Positions 53,517 to 62,282 of a stretch of 64,000 nt of DNA are shown one piece after another. Numbering within the stretch: position 1 is the first letter of the stretch; each line of letters begins with the position of its first letter. The position numbers and the translations under genes were made by a program. The stretch covers positions 124,001 to 188,000 of the forward strand of contig CAZLQD010000005.1 in the NCBI GenBank assembly GCA_964561605.1, given 5' to 3'. The notes under the pieces were generated by a model that made no database searches, had not been told where the DNA came from, and saw nothing but the letters and a program-made list of their open reading frames with translations. The stretch comes from JALUZX01 sp964561605. Its GTDB lineage: Bacteria; Planctomycetota; UBA1135; JALUZX01.

Positions 53517-55129
53517 TGGGCCGGAGTGAAGTAGCCGATCTGGAAGCCCTTCCCTCCCCCCAGGTAGGTCAGTTCGGGGAGCTTCAGGCCCGAGATGTAG
53601 AGGTCGTTCACGCTGAGCCTGTCGTCGGCCCAGTAGGCGATCACGTCCCCGTTCAGGGTCATGGCCACGCGGGGATCGTCCACGTCGCTGTTGCCGCCGG
53701 CCACAGCACCGAACCAGGTGCCCATCCGCCGGGGGTGGAAGGTCTTCCCTCCGTCGGTGCTGACGTTGTACTGCACGTCCTCGCCACCGCCGGTGGCGAG
53801 CTTCACCTCGTGCATGACCACGATCCGGTTCCCCCGGACGACGGCGTTCTCCGTGTTGTCGATGCACTCCACGGCGGGTTTCGGGTTGCCCAGGCGGATC
53901 TCATTGATTCCCTTCAGGAATCCAAGCCCGCCGTTCCGATCACACGCGGCAAAAAGCATATTGGCGCTGTTGCCCTTGCCGTCCCGGTCGTCCACCCAGG
54001 TGACGCAGACCACCTTTCCGTCGGCGGCCACGTGGGGCACGTCGGAATCGAACCCCTTGCCTCCCGGGTTCATGATGATGGGCCCCTTGAAGGTCTGCCC
54101 CATGTCGTTGGAGAAGACGAAAGAGACGTTGTTCGGCCAGGAGCCGCCGTAGGTGTCCCCGTAGACCAGGTAGATGTTGGTTCCCGTCACGGCGAGGTCG
54201 GGCTCCCACCATTTGTCGTTCCTGGGGAGCGTGCTGGAGTACTTGGAGATCTGGATCTCCTTGAAGGTCCGCCCCATGTCCCGCGAGAAGGCGAGGTAGA
54301 GGTTTCCCTTGATGCTCCCCTTCACCCGGGCGTCGTCGTAGGCCATGGCCACCAGGGGGCCGTCCGCGTCGATCCGGAGAAAGTGCACATCCGCCGATCC
54401 GGGAGGGGCGGAGAGATTGTTGATCCGCTTCTCGGGCTGGAGCACGGTGATCTTGCCGTTGCGGATGGCCACAGACGTGAAGTGGACGTCGTTGGGGCCC
54501 TGGGTCGAAGGAGGTGTCACCTTGGCCACCTTGAAGGCCAGGTAGGCCGCCCCGTGGTTGCAGGACATCCTGAGGGTGTCGCAGTCGTAGCCTGTTCCCG
54601 CCGACTTGGTGTTCACCAGGGTGGGACCGAGCCAGGTCTTGCCCTCGTCGGGCGAGGCCAGGACGTAGATGTCGTTCGGCCAGGCCGAGGACTTCTTGGG
54701 GTCCCACTTCCCCACACACATGGCCAGGAAGACCTGGTTGTACGTGGCCCCCAGGGCCATGTTCTCCAGGTCTCCTCCCCCGCCGATCGGGGTGGAGAAG
54801 ATGGTCTTGGCCTGGCTCCAGGTGAAACCTCCGTCGGTGGATCGCCGGAAGCGGACGTAGACCTTGCCGCCGTACTGCTCGACCCAGGCCGTATAGGCCA
54901 AAAGCGGCGTTGCGTGGAGACCCGGGGCGGAGGGTCCCGCCTTCTCGTCCGGGCAGGCCACACGGATGTTGCCGACGGTCTCCCTGAGACCCGTCCTGGG
55001 AAGGAGGGAGTTCTGGTTCACGTGGAGCGCCTTCCTTGGGAAGGCGATCTTGGGGGTCTGGGCGGGCACCCCCGAAAGGAGGAGGCCCCCGAACAGGAGG
55101 GCCGGGACCGGAAGGATTCTTGCTCTCAT
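53237..55129 (-). CDS. Secreted Asp-box propeller protein, paralogue A
   Basis: 630 residues; AAGGAGGTGAAACG precedes the ATG at 55129; Sec signal MRARILPVPALLFGGLLLSGVPAQ. The body holds Asp-box repeats ('RRSTDGGFTWSQA', 'ASPDEGKTWLGP', 'FSRDMGRTFKEI', 'FSNDMGQTFKGP', 'VSTDGGKTFHPR'), a sialidase-like six-bladed fold, but no FRIP arginine motif, so sialidase activity is doubtful. The last ~110 residues ('YLGGGKGFQIG...', ending FTWFTDPVVY) form a separate beta domain shared with the three following paralogues and resembling the planctomycete C-terminal domain. First of four tandem members. Confidence 0.87.
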   Translation of the reverse strand: MRARILPVPALLFGGLLLSGVPAQTPKIAFPRKALHVNQNSLLPRTGLRETVGNIRVACPDEKAGPSAPGLHATPLLAYTAWVEQYGGKVYVRFRRSTDGGFTWSQAKTIFSTPIGGGGDLENMALGATYNQVFLAMCVGKWDPKKSSAWPNDIYVLASPDEGKTWLGPTLVNTKSAGTGYDCDTLRMSCNHGAAYLAFKVAKVTPPSTQGPNDVHFTSVAIRNGKITVLQPEKRINNLSAPPGSADVHFLRIDADGPLVAMAYDDARVKGSIKGNLYLAFSRDMGRTFKEIQISKYSSTLPRNDKWWEPDLAVTGTNIYLVYGDTYGGSWPNNVSFVFSNDMGQTFKGPIIMNPGGKGFDSDVPHVAADGKVVCVTWVDDRDGKGNSANMLFAACDRNGGLGFLKGINEIRLGNPKPAVECIDNTENAVVRGNRIVVMHEVKLATGGGEDVQYNVSTDGGKTFHPRRMGTWFGAVAGGNSDVDDPRVAMTLNGDVIAYWADDRLSVNDLYISGLKLPELTYLGGGKGFQIGYFTPAQEGNIALILVTEAGTSPPLNLDGLGYTGFSINFVVGKYTGIFAGFTGAYLSVVKNGKALFPAAPNGLGIFNAVALGIDPNSLRFTWFTDPVVY

Positions 55130-55545
55130 CGTTTCACCTCCTTGGGTGGATTTCACAGGGCTCCCGGAACCGGGGTGAGGGCGCCGGCGGGAAGCTGAAG
55201 GACGGAGATTCCCGGCGCTCCGGGAATCGAGGGAAGAAATCGGACAGACCCGTCGAAGCGGACCGTTTCACGGTACGCCCTTGCCGGGTTGGTTTACGCT
55301 TTCCAGGAAAAAACCGTCTTCCGGTTCCTCCCGGGAGGTCCGCCCTCTCCGCGGCTTCGGCCGGAGAGGAATCCTTTCGACGGCCCGCCGGGCCGGCCGC
55401 CGGAATGCTGGAGCGGCGGAACCTCGGGAGGGTTGGGCTCATGAAGAGGCCCTTTCTTTTCTGCCCCGAGGAAGGAACGGGGGCAGGAGTGAGGCGGAAG
55501 ACCGGGCCTTCCGGCCGGGTCCCGCCGGATGAACACGACGATACA

Positions 55546-55574
55546 AAGTTACCTCCCCCGCAAGGAGAAGTCAA
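55546..55574 (-). promoter_or_regulatory. Candidate promoter for propeller paralogue A
   Basis: On the minus strand TTGACT (55569-55574), a 17-base spacer and TAACTT (55546-55551). It is far (about 400 bases) from the start at 55129, so its use is uncertain. Confidence 0.3.
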
Positions 55575-55654
55575 GGAAGCCGCCGGGAGGGGAGAAAGGC
55601 CCGCTGTATACTTATTCACACATTCCTGGGCCCGGGACCTCGCAGGGGAAGGAA

Positions 55655-55687
55655 AGGGCCCGGGGCCGAAAAGGAGCCCCGGGCCCT
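55655..55687 (-). terminator. Hairpin downstream of propeller paralogue B
   Basis: A perfect 12-bp stem (55655-55666 with 55676-55687) with a 9-base loop begins eight bases past the stop of gene B. On the minus strand it is followed by TTCC rather than a long T tract. Confidence 0.6.
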
Positions 55688-55694
55688 GCAAGCC

Positions 55695-57578
55695 TCAGTA
55701 GACCACCGGGTCGGTGAACCAGGTGAACCTGAGAGAGCTGGGATCGATGCCCAGGGCCACGGCGTTGAAGATCCCCAGGCCGTTCGGGGCGGCCGGGAAG
55801 AGGGCCTTCCCGTTCTTCACCACCGAGAGGTAGGCGCCGGTGAAACCGGCGAAGACGGGCGTATATTTACCTACCACGAAGTTGATGGAAAAGCCCGTAT
55901 ACCCCAGGCCGTCCAGGTTCAGGGGAGGGCTCGTCCCGGCCTCGGTCACCAGGATCAGGGCCACGTTGCCCTCGAGAACCGGCGTGAGATGGCCAACGGT
56001 GAAGCCCTTCCCTCCTCCCAGGTAGGTCAGCTCGGGAAGCTTCAGGCCCGAGACATAGAGGTCGTTGGCGCTCATCCTGTCGTCGGCCCAGTAAACGATG
56101 ACGTCCCCGTTCAGGGTCATGTACACCCTGGGATCGTCCACGTCGTTCGTTCCGCCGAAAAGGCCCCCAATCCTCGTTCCGGGGAACCTCCCGAAGGTCT
56201 TTCCCCCGTCGTCGCTCACGTTGTACTCGACGTCCTCGCCTCCGCCCGAGGCCTTTCTCACTTCATGGGCGATCACGATCCGCTTTCCCCGGACGAGAAG
56301 ATCGAAGGTGTAGTCGATCCCCTCCACGGCCGCCTGGGGATTCCCTAGACGGATCTCGTTCACCTTCTTCAGGAAACCGTTTCCTGCCTTGTCGTCCACG
56401 GCGCAATAGAGCATGTTGGCCGAATTCCCCTTGCCGTCCCTGTCGTCCACCCAGGCCACGCACACAAGGTTCCCCTCGGCGGCGACTTGGGGCCGGTCCA
56501 CGTCGAAGCCCTTTGCACCTACGCTGAGAAGGACGGGGCCCTTGAAATTCCGGCCCATGTCGTTTGAAAAGAAGAGGGATGCATTGTTGGGCCAGGCACC
56601 CCCCGTGGTTCCTCCGAAAGCGATGAAGACGTTCGTCCTGGTGACGGCCACGCTGGGCTCCCAATAGGAATCGCTCCTGGGCGCGGACGAGGAATAATTG
56701 GTGAGCCTGGTTTCCTGGAAGGTCCTCCCCATGTCCCGGGAAATGGAAACATAGAGGTTTCCCTTGTTGCTCCCCGAAACCCGGGCGTCGTTGTAGGCGC
56801 AGGCCACCAGGGGACCCTCGGCGTCGACGGAAACATAGCCGACCCCTGCCGAACCGGCCGGAGCTCCCGGATTGTTGATCCTCTTCTCGGGCTGGATGGT
56901 CGTGATCTTGCCCGACTTGATCCCGACGGACGTATAATATACGTCGTTCGGTTGCTGAGATCCGTTCACGATGGCCGCCACCTTGTAGAAGAGGTGGGCC
57001 GTCCCGAAGGTGCAGACCATGTGGAGATCGTCCACATCATAGTTGCCCCCTGTCTTTGTGTTCACCAGGGTAGGCCCGATCCAGGTCTTGCCCTCGTCCG
57101 GGGAAGCCAGGACGTATACGTGGTTGGGCCAAGCCTTGCTGGCCGTCGGGTCCCATTTTCCCGCCGCAATGCCCACGTAGACCTGGTTGAAGGTGGCGCC
57201 GAGAACCATGTTCTCGAAATCCCATGACCCGGAAACCTTGTAGGAGACGATTTCTCTGGCCGGGCTCCAGGTGAAACCGCCGTCGGTGGAACGGCTGAAG
57301 AGAACGTGGGCCTTGCCGCCGTATTTCTCCACCCAGGATGCATATGCCAACAAGGGCGTCGCATGGAGACCCGGAGCCGAGGGCCCGGCCGTCTCCTCGG
57401 GACAGGCCACTTGGAGGTTTCCCTGCGAGCTGTACCGGGATCCGGCCGACCGCCTGCCCAGGATGGAACTCTTGTTGAGCTTGAACACATTCCTGGGGAA
57501 GGCGATTGGCTGGCTCTGGGCCTCGAGGAAGGAGCCTGTGAGGAAGGGAAGTAGGAAGATCCAAAGGGTCCGTCTCAT
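55695..57578 (-). CDS. Secreted Asp-box propeller protein, paralogue B
   Basis: 627 residues; AAAGGAG eight bases before the ATG at 57578; Sec signal MRRTLWIFLLPFLTGSFLEAQ. Same architecture as its neighbours: conserved 'GPSAPGLHATPLLAYASWVEKYGGKAHV' (in part), Asp boxes ('FSRSTDGGFTWSPA', 'ASPDEGKTWIGP', 'ISRDMGRTFQET', 'FSNDMGRNFKGP', 'VSDDGGKTFGRF'), then the C-terminal domain ending FTWFTDPVVY. It has fewer cysteines than A. It has its own good promoter and downstream hairpin, so it is probably transcribed alone. Ligand or substrate unknown. Confidence 0.87.
   Translation of the reverse strand: MRRTLWIFLLPFLTGSFLEAQSQPIAFPRNVFKLNKSSILGRRSAGSRYSSQGNLQVACPEETAGPSAPGLHATPLLAYASWVEKYGGKAHVLFSRSTDGGFTWSPAREIVSYKVSGSWDFENMVLGATFNQVYVGIAAGKWDPTASKAWPNHVYVLASPDEGKTWIGPTLVNTKTGGNYDVDDLHMVCTFGTAHLFYKVAAIVNGSQQPNDVYYTSVGIKSGKITTIQPEKRINNPGAPAGSAGVGYVSVDAEGPLVACAYNDARVSGSNKGNLYVSISRDMGRTFQETRLTNYSSSAPRSDSYWEPSVAVTRTNVFIAFGGTTGGAWPNNASLFFSNDMGRNFKGPVLLSVGAKGFDVDRPQVAAEGNLVCVAWVDDRDGKGNSANMLYCAVDDKAGNGFLKKVNEIRLGNPQAAVEGIDYTFDLLVRGKRIVIAHEVRKASGGGEDVEYNVSDDGGKTFGRFPGTRIGGLFGGTNDVDDPRVYMTLNGDVIVYWADDRMSANDLYVSGLKLPELTYLGGGKGFTVGHLTPVLEGNVALILVTEAGTSPPLNLDGLGYTGFSINFVVGKYTPVFAGFTGAYLSVVKNGKALFPAAPNGLGIFNAVALGIDPSSLRFTWFTDPVVY
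55706..55961 (-). repeat. Near-identical 3' repeat, copy B of propeller family
   Basis: Matches copies A and C over the last ~85 codons, with a small cluster of differences around 55853-55875. This mosaic pattern fits partial gene conversion. Confidence 0.8.
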
Positions 57579-57707
57579 GGCGATCGCTCCTTTCCCGCCT
57601 GGATCTCCAGGCGAAAACACAAGGTCTTACACCCTTGAGGAGATGTGGGGATTCCAAAGAACGGGGACGAAGAGGCGTCCCGCGGGAAAGACAGGAAGGT
57701 TTTTTCC

Positions 57708-57735
57708 ATTTTAGAAAAAGAGGCTCCCCGGTCAA
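57708..57735 (-). promoter_or_regulatory. Promoter for propeller paralogue B
   Basis: On the minus strand TTGACC (57730-57735), a 16-base spacer and TAAAAT (57708-57713), within a rare A/T-rich patch. The leader to the ATG at 57578 would be about 120 bases. Confidence 0.6.
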
Positions 57736-57784
57736 GGGCCGAACCAGGGGAGAGGGCCGCTGCGGATCCGGCAGGAGAGGCCCT

Positions 57785-57814
57785 AAAAAAAACGGGGCCA
57801 CTTGGGCCCCGTTT
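57785..57814 (-). terminator. Rho-independent terminator of propeller paralogue C
   Basis: On the minus strand a perfect 10-bp stem (57805-57814 with 57790-57799), 5-base loop, then an uninterrupted T run on the minus strand (A run 57785-57792 on the plus strand). Confidence 0.88.
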
Positions 57815-57889
57815 CCACCGGCCATTCGGGCTCCGGCGGGCCGGGAAGGTCCCGGCGGGCCGGCCCGAAGACCGGTCTACCGACTCTCA

Positions 57890-58173
57890 GCCGTCAATAG
57901 ACGACAGGGTCGGTGAACCAGGTGAACCTGAGAGAGGTGGGATCGATGCCCAGGGCCACGGCGTTGAAGATCCCCAGGCCGTTCGGGGCGGCCGGGAAGA
58001 GGGCCTTCCCGTTCTTCACCACCGAGAGGTAGGCGCCGGTGAAGCCGGCGAAGATCCCCGTGTATTTGCCCACCACGAAGTTGATGGAGAAGCCCGTATA
58101 CCCCAGGCCGTCCAGGTTCAGGGGAGGGCTCGTCCCGGCCTCGGTCACCAGGATCAGGGCGATGTTCCCCTCC
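57890..58173 (-). repeat. Near-identical 3' repeat, copy C of propeller family
   Basis: 284 bases including the stop codon and four bases beyond it match copy A (53233-53516) almost perfectly. A further identical block of about 57 bases recurs upstream near 58287-58343 (copy A near 53630-53686). Confidence 0.85.
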
Positions 58174-59783
58174 TCGGCGGCGGTGAAGTTCCCGATGGTG
58201 AAGCCCTTTCCTCCGCCCAGGTAGGTCAGCTCGGGAAGCTTCAGGCCCGAGACATAGAGGTCGTTGGCGCTCATCCTGTCGTCGGCCCAGTAGGCGATCA
58301 CGTCCCCGTTCAGGGTCATGGCCACGCGGGGATCGTCCACGTCGTTGGTCCCGCCGTAGACGCCGCCCATATGGGTTCCCGCATACTTGACGAAGGTTTT
58401 TCCCGCGTCGTTGCTGATGTTGTACTGGATGTCCTCGCCGCCGCCGGAAGCCTTGGCCACTTCGTGCATGACCACGATGCGCTTGCCCTGGACGGCGATG
58501 TTGAAGGAGGAATCCAGGCGCTCCACTCCCGGTTTGGTGTTCCCCAGGCGGATCTCGTTTACCTTTGTAAGGAACCCCTTGCCTCCCTTGTCGTCCACGG
58601 CGCAGTAGAGCATGTTGGCCTTGTTGCCCTGGCCGTCCCGGTCGTCCACCCAGGCCACGCAGACTACGTTTCCGTCAGCCGCGATATGGGGTCCGTCCAC
58701 GTCGAAACTCTTGGCGCCCACGCTGAGGAGAACGGGGCCCTTGAAGGTCTGGCCCAGGTCGTTGGAGAAGAAGAAGGAGGTGTTGTTGGGCCACTTCCCG
58801 CCGACCACGCCGCCGTAGGCCAGGTAGACGTTGGTCTTGGTGACCGCCAAGGCGGGCTCCCAGTAGGAATCGGTCCGGGGGTTGGTCTTGGTGTAGTTGG
58901 TGAGCTGGATCTCCTTGAAGTTCCTGCCCATGTCGCGGGAGACGGTGATGTAGAGGTTTCCCCTGTTGCTTCCCGCCACCCGGGCGTCGTTGTAGGCCAC
59001 GGCCACCAGCGGGCCGTCGGCGCCGATAGTGACGTAGCCCACGTTGGCCGTCCCCACCGGGTTGCCCAGGTTGTTCAGGCGTTTCTCGGGCTGGAGGATG
59101 GTGATCTTCCCGTTTCTGAGGCCCACGGCGGTGTAGTAGATGTCGTTCAGTCCCTGGGAGCCGTTGGTGATCTTCGCGACCTTGTAGGCCAGGTGGGCCG
59201 TGCCGTAGGAAACGGCCATGACCATCCGGTCCGCGTCGTAACCCGTGCCGGCGGTCTGGGTGTTCACCAGCTTGGGCCCGATCCAGGTCGTCCCCTCGTC
59301 GGCCGAGGCCATGACGAAGACGTCGTTGGGCCAGGCCTTCTTGGCGGTGTTGTCCCAGGTCCCCATGCAGATCCCGATGTAGACCTGGTTGAAGGTGGCT
59401 CCGACCATGATGTTCTCGAAGTCCCAACGACTGGACCCGGTCCGGAACTGGGCCGAATAGATCATCTTGGGCTTGCTCCAGGTGAAGCCCCCGTCGGTGG
59501 AGCGGCTGAAGAGGATATGTTCCTTTCCACCATATTCCTCCACCCAGGCGGCGTAGGCCAGGAGCGGAGTGGCGTGTAGGCCGGGCGCGGAGGGCGCGGC
59601 CTTCTCCTTGGGACAGGCGATCATCAAGTTACCCTGAGACGTTACGCCGAAGGCCGTCCTCCCGAGGATGGAACTCTGGTTCAGCTTCACGGTCTTCCTG
59701 GGGAAGGCCACCGGGGGAGTCTGTGCCCAGGCAGCCCCCGCCCCGAGAAGGAAGAACGCCAGGATCAAGTGCTTTTTTCTCAT
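57894..59783 (-). CDS. Secreted Asp-box propeller protein, paralogue C
   Basis: 629 residues with Sec signal MRKKHLILAFFLLGAGAAWAQ. Propeller with Asp boxes ('FSRSTDGGFTWSKP', 'ASADEGTTWIGP', 'VSRDMGRNFKEI', 'FSNDLGQTFKGP', 'ISNDAGKTFVKY') and the shared C-terminal domain ending FTWFTDPVVY. It lies 73 bases downstream of gene D, and that gap holds gene D's terminator, so expression may depend on readthrough or an unseen promoter. GGAGACC is about eleven bases from the ATG. Middle regions diverge strongly from A and B while the 3' end does not. Confidence 0.87.
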   Translation of the reverse strand: MRKKHLILAFFLLGAGAAWAQTPPVAFPRKTVKLNQSSILGRTAFGVTSQGNLMIACPKEKAAPSAPGLHATPLLAYAAWVEEYGGKEHILFSRSTDGGFTWSKPKMIYSAQFRTGSSRWDFENIMVGATFNQVYIGICMGTWDNTAKKAWPNDVFVMASADEGTTWIGPKLVNTQTAGTGYDADRMVMAVSYGTAHLAYKVAKITNGSQGLNDIYYTAVGLRNGKITILQPEKRLNNLGNPVGTANVGYVTIGADGPLVAVAYNDARVAGSNRGNLYITVSRDMGRNFKEIQLTNYTKTNPRTDSYWEPALAVTKTNVYLAYGGVVGGKWPNNTSFFFSNDLGQTFKGPVLLSVGAKSFDVDGPHIAADGNVVCVAWVDDRDGQGNKANMLYCAVDDKGGKGFLTKVNEIRLGNTKPGVERLDSSFNIAVQGKRIVVMHEVAKASGGGEDIQYNISNDAGKTFVKYAGTHMGGVYGGTNDVDDPRVAMTLNGDVIAYWADDRMSANDLYVSGLKLPELTYLGGGKGFTIGNFTAAEEGNIALILVTEAGTSPPLNLDGLGYTGFSINFVVGKYTGIFAGFTGAYLSVVKNGKALFPAAPNGLGIFNAVALGIDPTSLRFTWFTDPVVY

Positions 59784-59813
59784 GTTCTCACGGTCTCCTT
59801 TTTCAAATTCCAG

Positions 59814-59845
59814 AAAAACCGCCCTCCCCCGGCGGGGAAGGGCGG
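59814..59845 (-). terminator. Rho-independent terminator of propeller paralogue D
   Basis: On the minus strand a CCGCCC-T-CCCC/GGGG-A-GGGCGG stem with one bulge and a 4-base loop (59819-59845), followed by TTTTT (59814-59818). It sits between genes D and C. Confidence 0.8.
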
Positions 59846-59856
59846 CTTCGCTTCTT

Positions 59857-61761
59857 TCAGTAGGTGACAGGGTCGGTGAACCAGGTGAGCCGCATCGTCT
59901 TGGCGTCGATGCCGAGGGCGGCGGCGTGGAAGATCCCCAGGCCGTTCGGAGCGTTGGGGAAGAGGGCGACGCCGTTCTTCACCACGCTCACGTAGGCCGA
60001 GGTGAACATGGCGAAGATCGGGGTGTAGGTTCCGACGGCGAAGTTCATGGAAAAGCCCACGTAGCCCAGGCCGTCCAGGTTGAGGGGCGGAGCCGTTCCC
60101 GCCTCGGTCACAAGGATGATGGCCGCCTGGCCTTCCTCCGCGGCGGTGAAGTGGGTGATCTTGAAGCCCTGCCCGCCTCCGAGGTAGGTGAGCTCGGGGA
60201 GCTTGAAGCCGGAGACGTAGATGTCGTTCACGCCGGACCGATTGTCCGCCCAGTAGTAGATCACGTCGCCGTTGCCCGTGAGGGTCACCCTGGGGTCGTC
60301 CACGTCCTTGGTTCCGCCGAAGAGTCCCCCGATCTTGGTGACGTGGCGCAGCTTGTGGAAGGTCTTGCCGCCGTCGTCGCTGATGACCACGTAGCAGTCC
60401 TCGCCTCCGCCGGAGGTCTTCATCTCCTCGCCGGAGATGACGATCTGCTTCCCTTTCACGGCGATCTGCATGTTTCCGTCGTACTTGACGGTCTTGAGCT
60501 GGGTCGTGCCGAGGCGGATCTCCGTGACCTTCGTCAGGAAGCCCTTGCCGCCCTGGTCGTCGCAGGCGCAGAAGGCGGAGTTGTACTTGTTCGAAGGACC
60601 GTCCCTGTCGTCAACCCAGGTGACGCAGACCAGGTCCCCGTCGGCGGCGAGCTTCGGGCTGTCCGTATCGAATCCCTTGCCCTTGGGGTTCAGGATCACC
60701 GGGCCCTGGAAGGTGGTGCCCATGTCGTTCGAGAAGACGAAAGACGTGTTGTTGGGCCACTTCGCGACGCCGCCGATGGTATAGACGCCACCGTATGCGA
60801 TGTAGATGTTCTTGCCGGAGACCACGGTGGTGCACTCCCAGTACTTGTCCGTCCGGGGGGTGGTGGCGTCGTAGTGGGTCAACTGGGTCTCCTTGAAGGT
60901 CATGCCTCCGTCCTTGGAGACCGCCACGTAGAGATTGCCGTACTTGCTTCCCGACACTCTTCCGTCGGACCAGACGCAGGACACCAGGGACCCGTCGGCC
61001 GAGATGTTGCAGTAGTTGACGTAGGGAACCTTCCCCGGGGCCAGGGAAGGAGCATTGATCTTCTTCTCGGTGGAGAAGATGTTGATATTCCCGTTCTTGA
61101 TCTCCACACCCGCATAGTAGTAATCGTTGTTACCCTGGGTCGTCCCCGAAGTGAAGTGGGCGAACTTGTAGCCGATGTGGGCCTTTCCGGCGGAACAGGC
61201 CATCACGGCCGTGTCGGCGTCGCCCTTTCCGGAGGTGAGTGTGTTCACCTTCACCGGTCCCAGCCAGGTCTTCCCCTCGTCGGGGGAGGCCATGACGTAG
61301 ACGTCGTTGGGCCAGGCCTTCCCCACTGTGGAGTTCCAGGTCCCCGTGCAGAGGGTCACATAGACCTGGTGGCCCGTGGCGCCGGCCACCATGTTCTCGA
61401 AGTCGTAGCCCTTGCGGATCTGGGTGGAAGTGTAGATCTCCTTGGCCTTCCCCCAGGTAAAGCCCCCGTCGGTGGAGACGCTGAACATGACGTGGGCCTT
61501 GAGGGGCGTACCATATTGCTCCACCCAGACGGCGTAGGCCAAGAGCGGCGTCGCATGGAGCCCCTGGCCGGAAGCGGGAAGGACTTCCTTGGGGCGGACG
61601 ATCTGCAGGTTGCCCTGGGAAGCCGTCCAGAAAGCCCGGGGCAGGAGGGCATTCCCGTTGAGCTTCACGACCTTCCTGGGCAGGGTGACAGGCGGCGTCT
61701 GGGCCGCAAGGGTCCCCGCCAGGACCAGGCCGAGGGAAAGGTACCATCGTTTGGCGCGCAT
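59857..61761 (-). CDS. Secreted Asp-box propeller protein, paralogue D
   Basis: 634 residues; AGGAGG eight bases before the ATG at 61761; Sec signal MRAKRWYLSLGLVLAGTLAAQ. It keeps 'GQGLHATPLLAYAVWVEQYG', Asp boxes ('FSVSTDGGFTWGKA', 'ASPDEGKTWLGP', 'VSKDGGMTFKET', 'FSNDMGTTFQGP', 'ISDDGGKTFHKL') and the C-terminal domain, but ends LTWFTDPVTY and is the most diverged copy, including at the 3' end. It is the first gene of the array in transcription order, with its own promoter and terminator. Function unknown. Confidence 0.87.
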   Translation of the reverse strand: MRAKRWYLSLGLVLAGTLAAQTPPVTLPRKVVKLNGNALLPRAFWTASQGNLQIVRPKEVLPASGQGLHATPLLAYAVWVEQYGTPLKAHVMFSVSTDGGFTWGKAKEIYTSTQIRKGYDFENMVAGATGHQVYVTLCTGTWNSTVGKAWPNDVYVMASPDEGKTWLGPVKVNTLTSGKGDADTAVMACSAGKAHIGYKFAHFTSGTTQGNNDYYYAGVEIKNGNINIFSTEKKINAPSLAPGKVPYVNYCNISADGSLVSCVWSDGRVSGSKYGNLYVAVSKDGGMTFKETQLTHYDATTPRTDKYWECTTVVSGKNIYIAYGGVYTIGGVAKWPNNTSFVFSNDMGTTFQGPVILNPKGKGFDTDSPKLAADGDLVCVTWVDDRDGPSNKYNSAFCACDDQGGKGFLTKVTEIRLGTTQLKTVKYDGNMQIAVKGKQIVISGEEMKTSGGGEDCYVVISDDGGKTFHKLRHVTKIGGLFGGTKDVDDPRVTLTGNGDVIYYWADNRSGVNDIYVSGFKLPELTYLGGGQGFKITHFTAAEEGQAAIILVTEAGTAPPLNLDGLGYVGFSMNFAVGTYTPIFAMFTSAYVSVVKNGVALFPNAPNGLGIFHAAALGIDAKTMRLTWFTDPVTY

Positions 61762-61871
61762 GTGTGTTCCTCCTATGGAAGTTGTAGAACGATGCGGAAG
61801 GAAAGGCTGAACGCTGTCCGTAAAAAAGACTTGAAGACGAGCGAAAAAAACGGAATTGAATACATATTCTC

Positions 61872-61891
61872 CCTCGAATAGATTTTCGAGG
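61872..61891. promoter_or_regulatory. Palindrome in the leader of propeller paralogue D
   Basis: A perfect inverted repeat CCTCGAA-N6-TTCGAGG lies just downstream of the predicted start point of gene D. It could be an operator or an RNA hairpin. Confidence 0.35.
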
Positions 61892-61915
61892 AATGCGGGG
61901 GTTTGCCGAAGAAGG

Positions 61916-61944
61916 ATTTTCCAACTCCACTTTAACACGGTCAA
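61916..61944 (-). promoter_or_regulatory. Candidate promoter for propeller paralogue D
   Basis: On the minus strand TTGACC (61939-61944), 17-base spacer, GAAAAT (61916-61921). The -35 is identical to that of paralogue B and the -10 similar, supporting shared control. Confidence 0.45.
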
Positions 61945-62000
61945 GTCCTGCAGGATGGGAAACTTGTCCTCAACGTGCTGAAAGAACACAATTTTTCCCC

Positions 62001-62282
62001 ATGGACACCTTAGTGGAAGCGGCCAAGTGGGTCCTCCTCGTCCTGGCGGCGGGTTTCATCGGCCAGTTCGGAAAGTCCCTGGCCCAGGCCCTCCTGGCAC
62101 GAAGGAAGGCCCGGAAGGCGAAGGAAGCCTCCCTTTCCCGGGATCCGGCCCCCTCTCCGCCTCCGTCCCCCCCTCCCCAGGCCGATCCCAAACTCCTGAA
62201 GAAGCAGGCCAAGCTGGAAAAAAAGCGCCTCAAAGCCGAGGCCAAGCGGGCCAAGAAAGCCGGGAAGAACGGCTCGAAATGA
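62001..62282 (+). CDS. Small membrane protein with basic tail
   Basis: 93 residues, no family recognised. One N-terminal helix ('AAKWVLLVLAAGFIGQFGKSLAQALL') is followed by a Pro-rich hinge (PSPPPSPPPQ) and a Lys/Ala-rich, probably helical tail. The TGA overlaps the ATG of the next gene (ATGA), so it is translationally coupled to the glycosidase. Upstream bases TTTTTCCCC offer no Shine-Dalgarno. A membrane-tethering or assembly role is speculation. Confidence 0.6.
   Translation: MDTLVEAAKWVLLVLAAGFIGQFGKSLAQALLARRKARKAKEASLSRDPAPSPPPSPPPQADPKLLKKQAKLEKKRLKAEAKRAKKAGKNGSK

Larger units (their letters stand above)
55130..55694. other. 565-bp non-coding gap between paralogues A and B
   Basis: No convincing ORF: frames here lack signals, family motifs or a Shine-Dalgarno. 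It holds a hairpin after gene B (55655-55687) and one possible promoter (55546-55574) for gene A, implying a ~400-base leader. Nothing else stands out beyond high GC. Confidence 0.6.
57579..57893. other. 315-bp non-coding gap between paralogues B and C
   Basis: It contains the promoter of gene B (57708-57735) and the terminator of gene C (57785-57814). No ORF with support was found. Confidence 0.7.

Noticed and set aside
55441..55701. Possible small ORF starting MKRPFLF between propeller paralogues A and B
   Set aside because: No Shine-Dalgarno, no hydrophobic signal beyond a few residues, runs through the hairpin and into the antisense of gene B.
53237..61761. Calling the four propeller paralogues sialidases
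   Set aside because: Asp boxes are present but the FRIP arginine motif and other sialidase catalytic residues were not seen; only the fold is supported.
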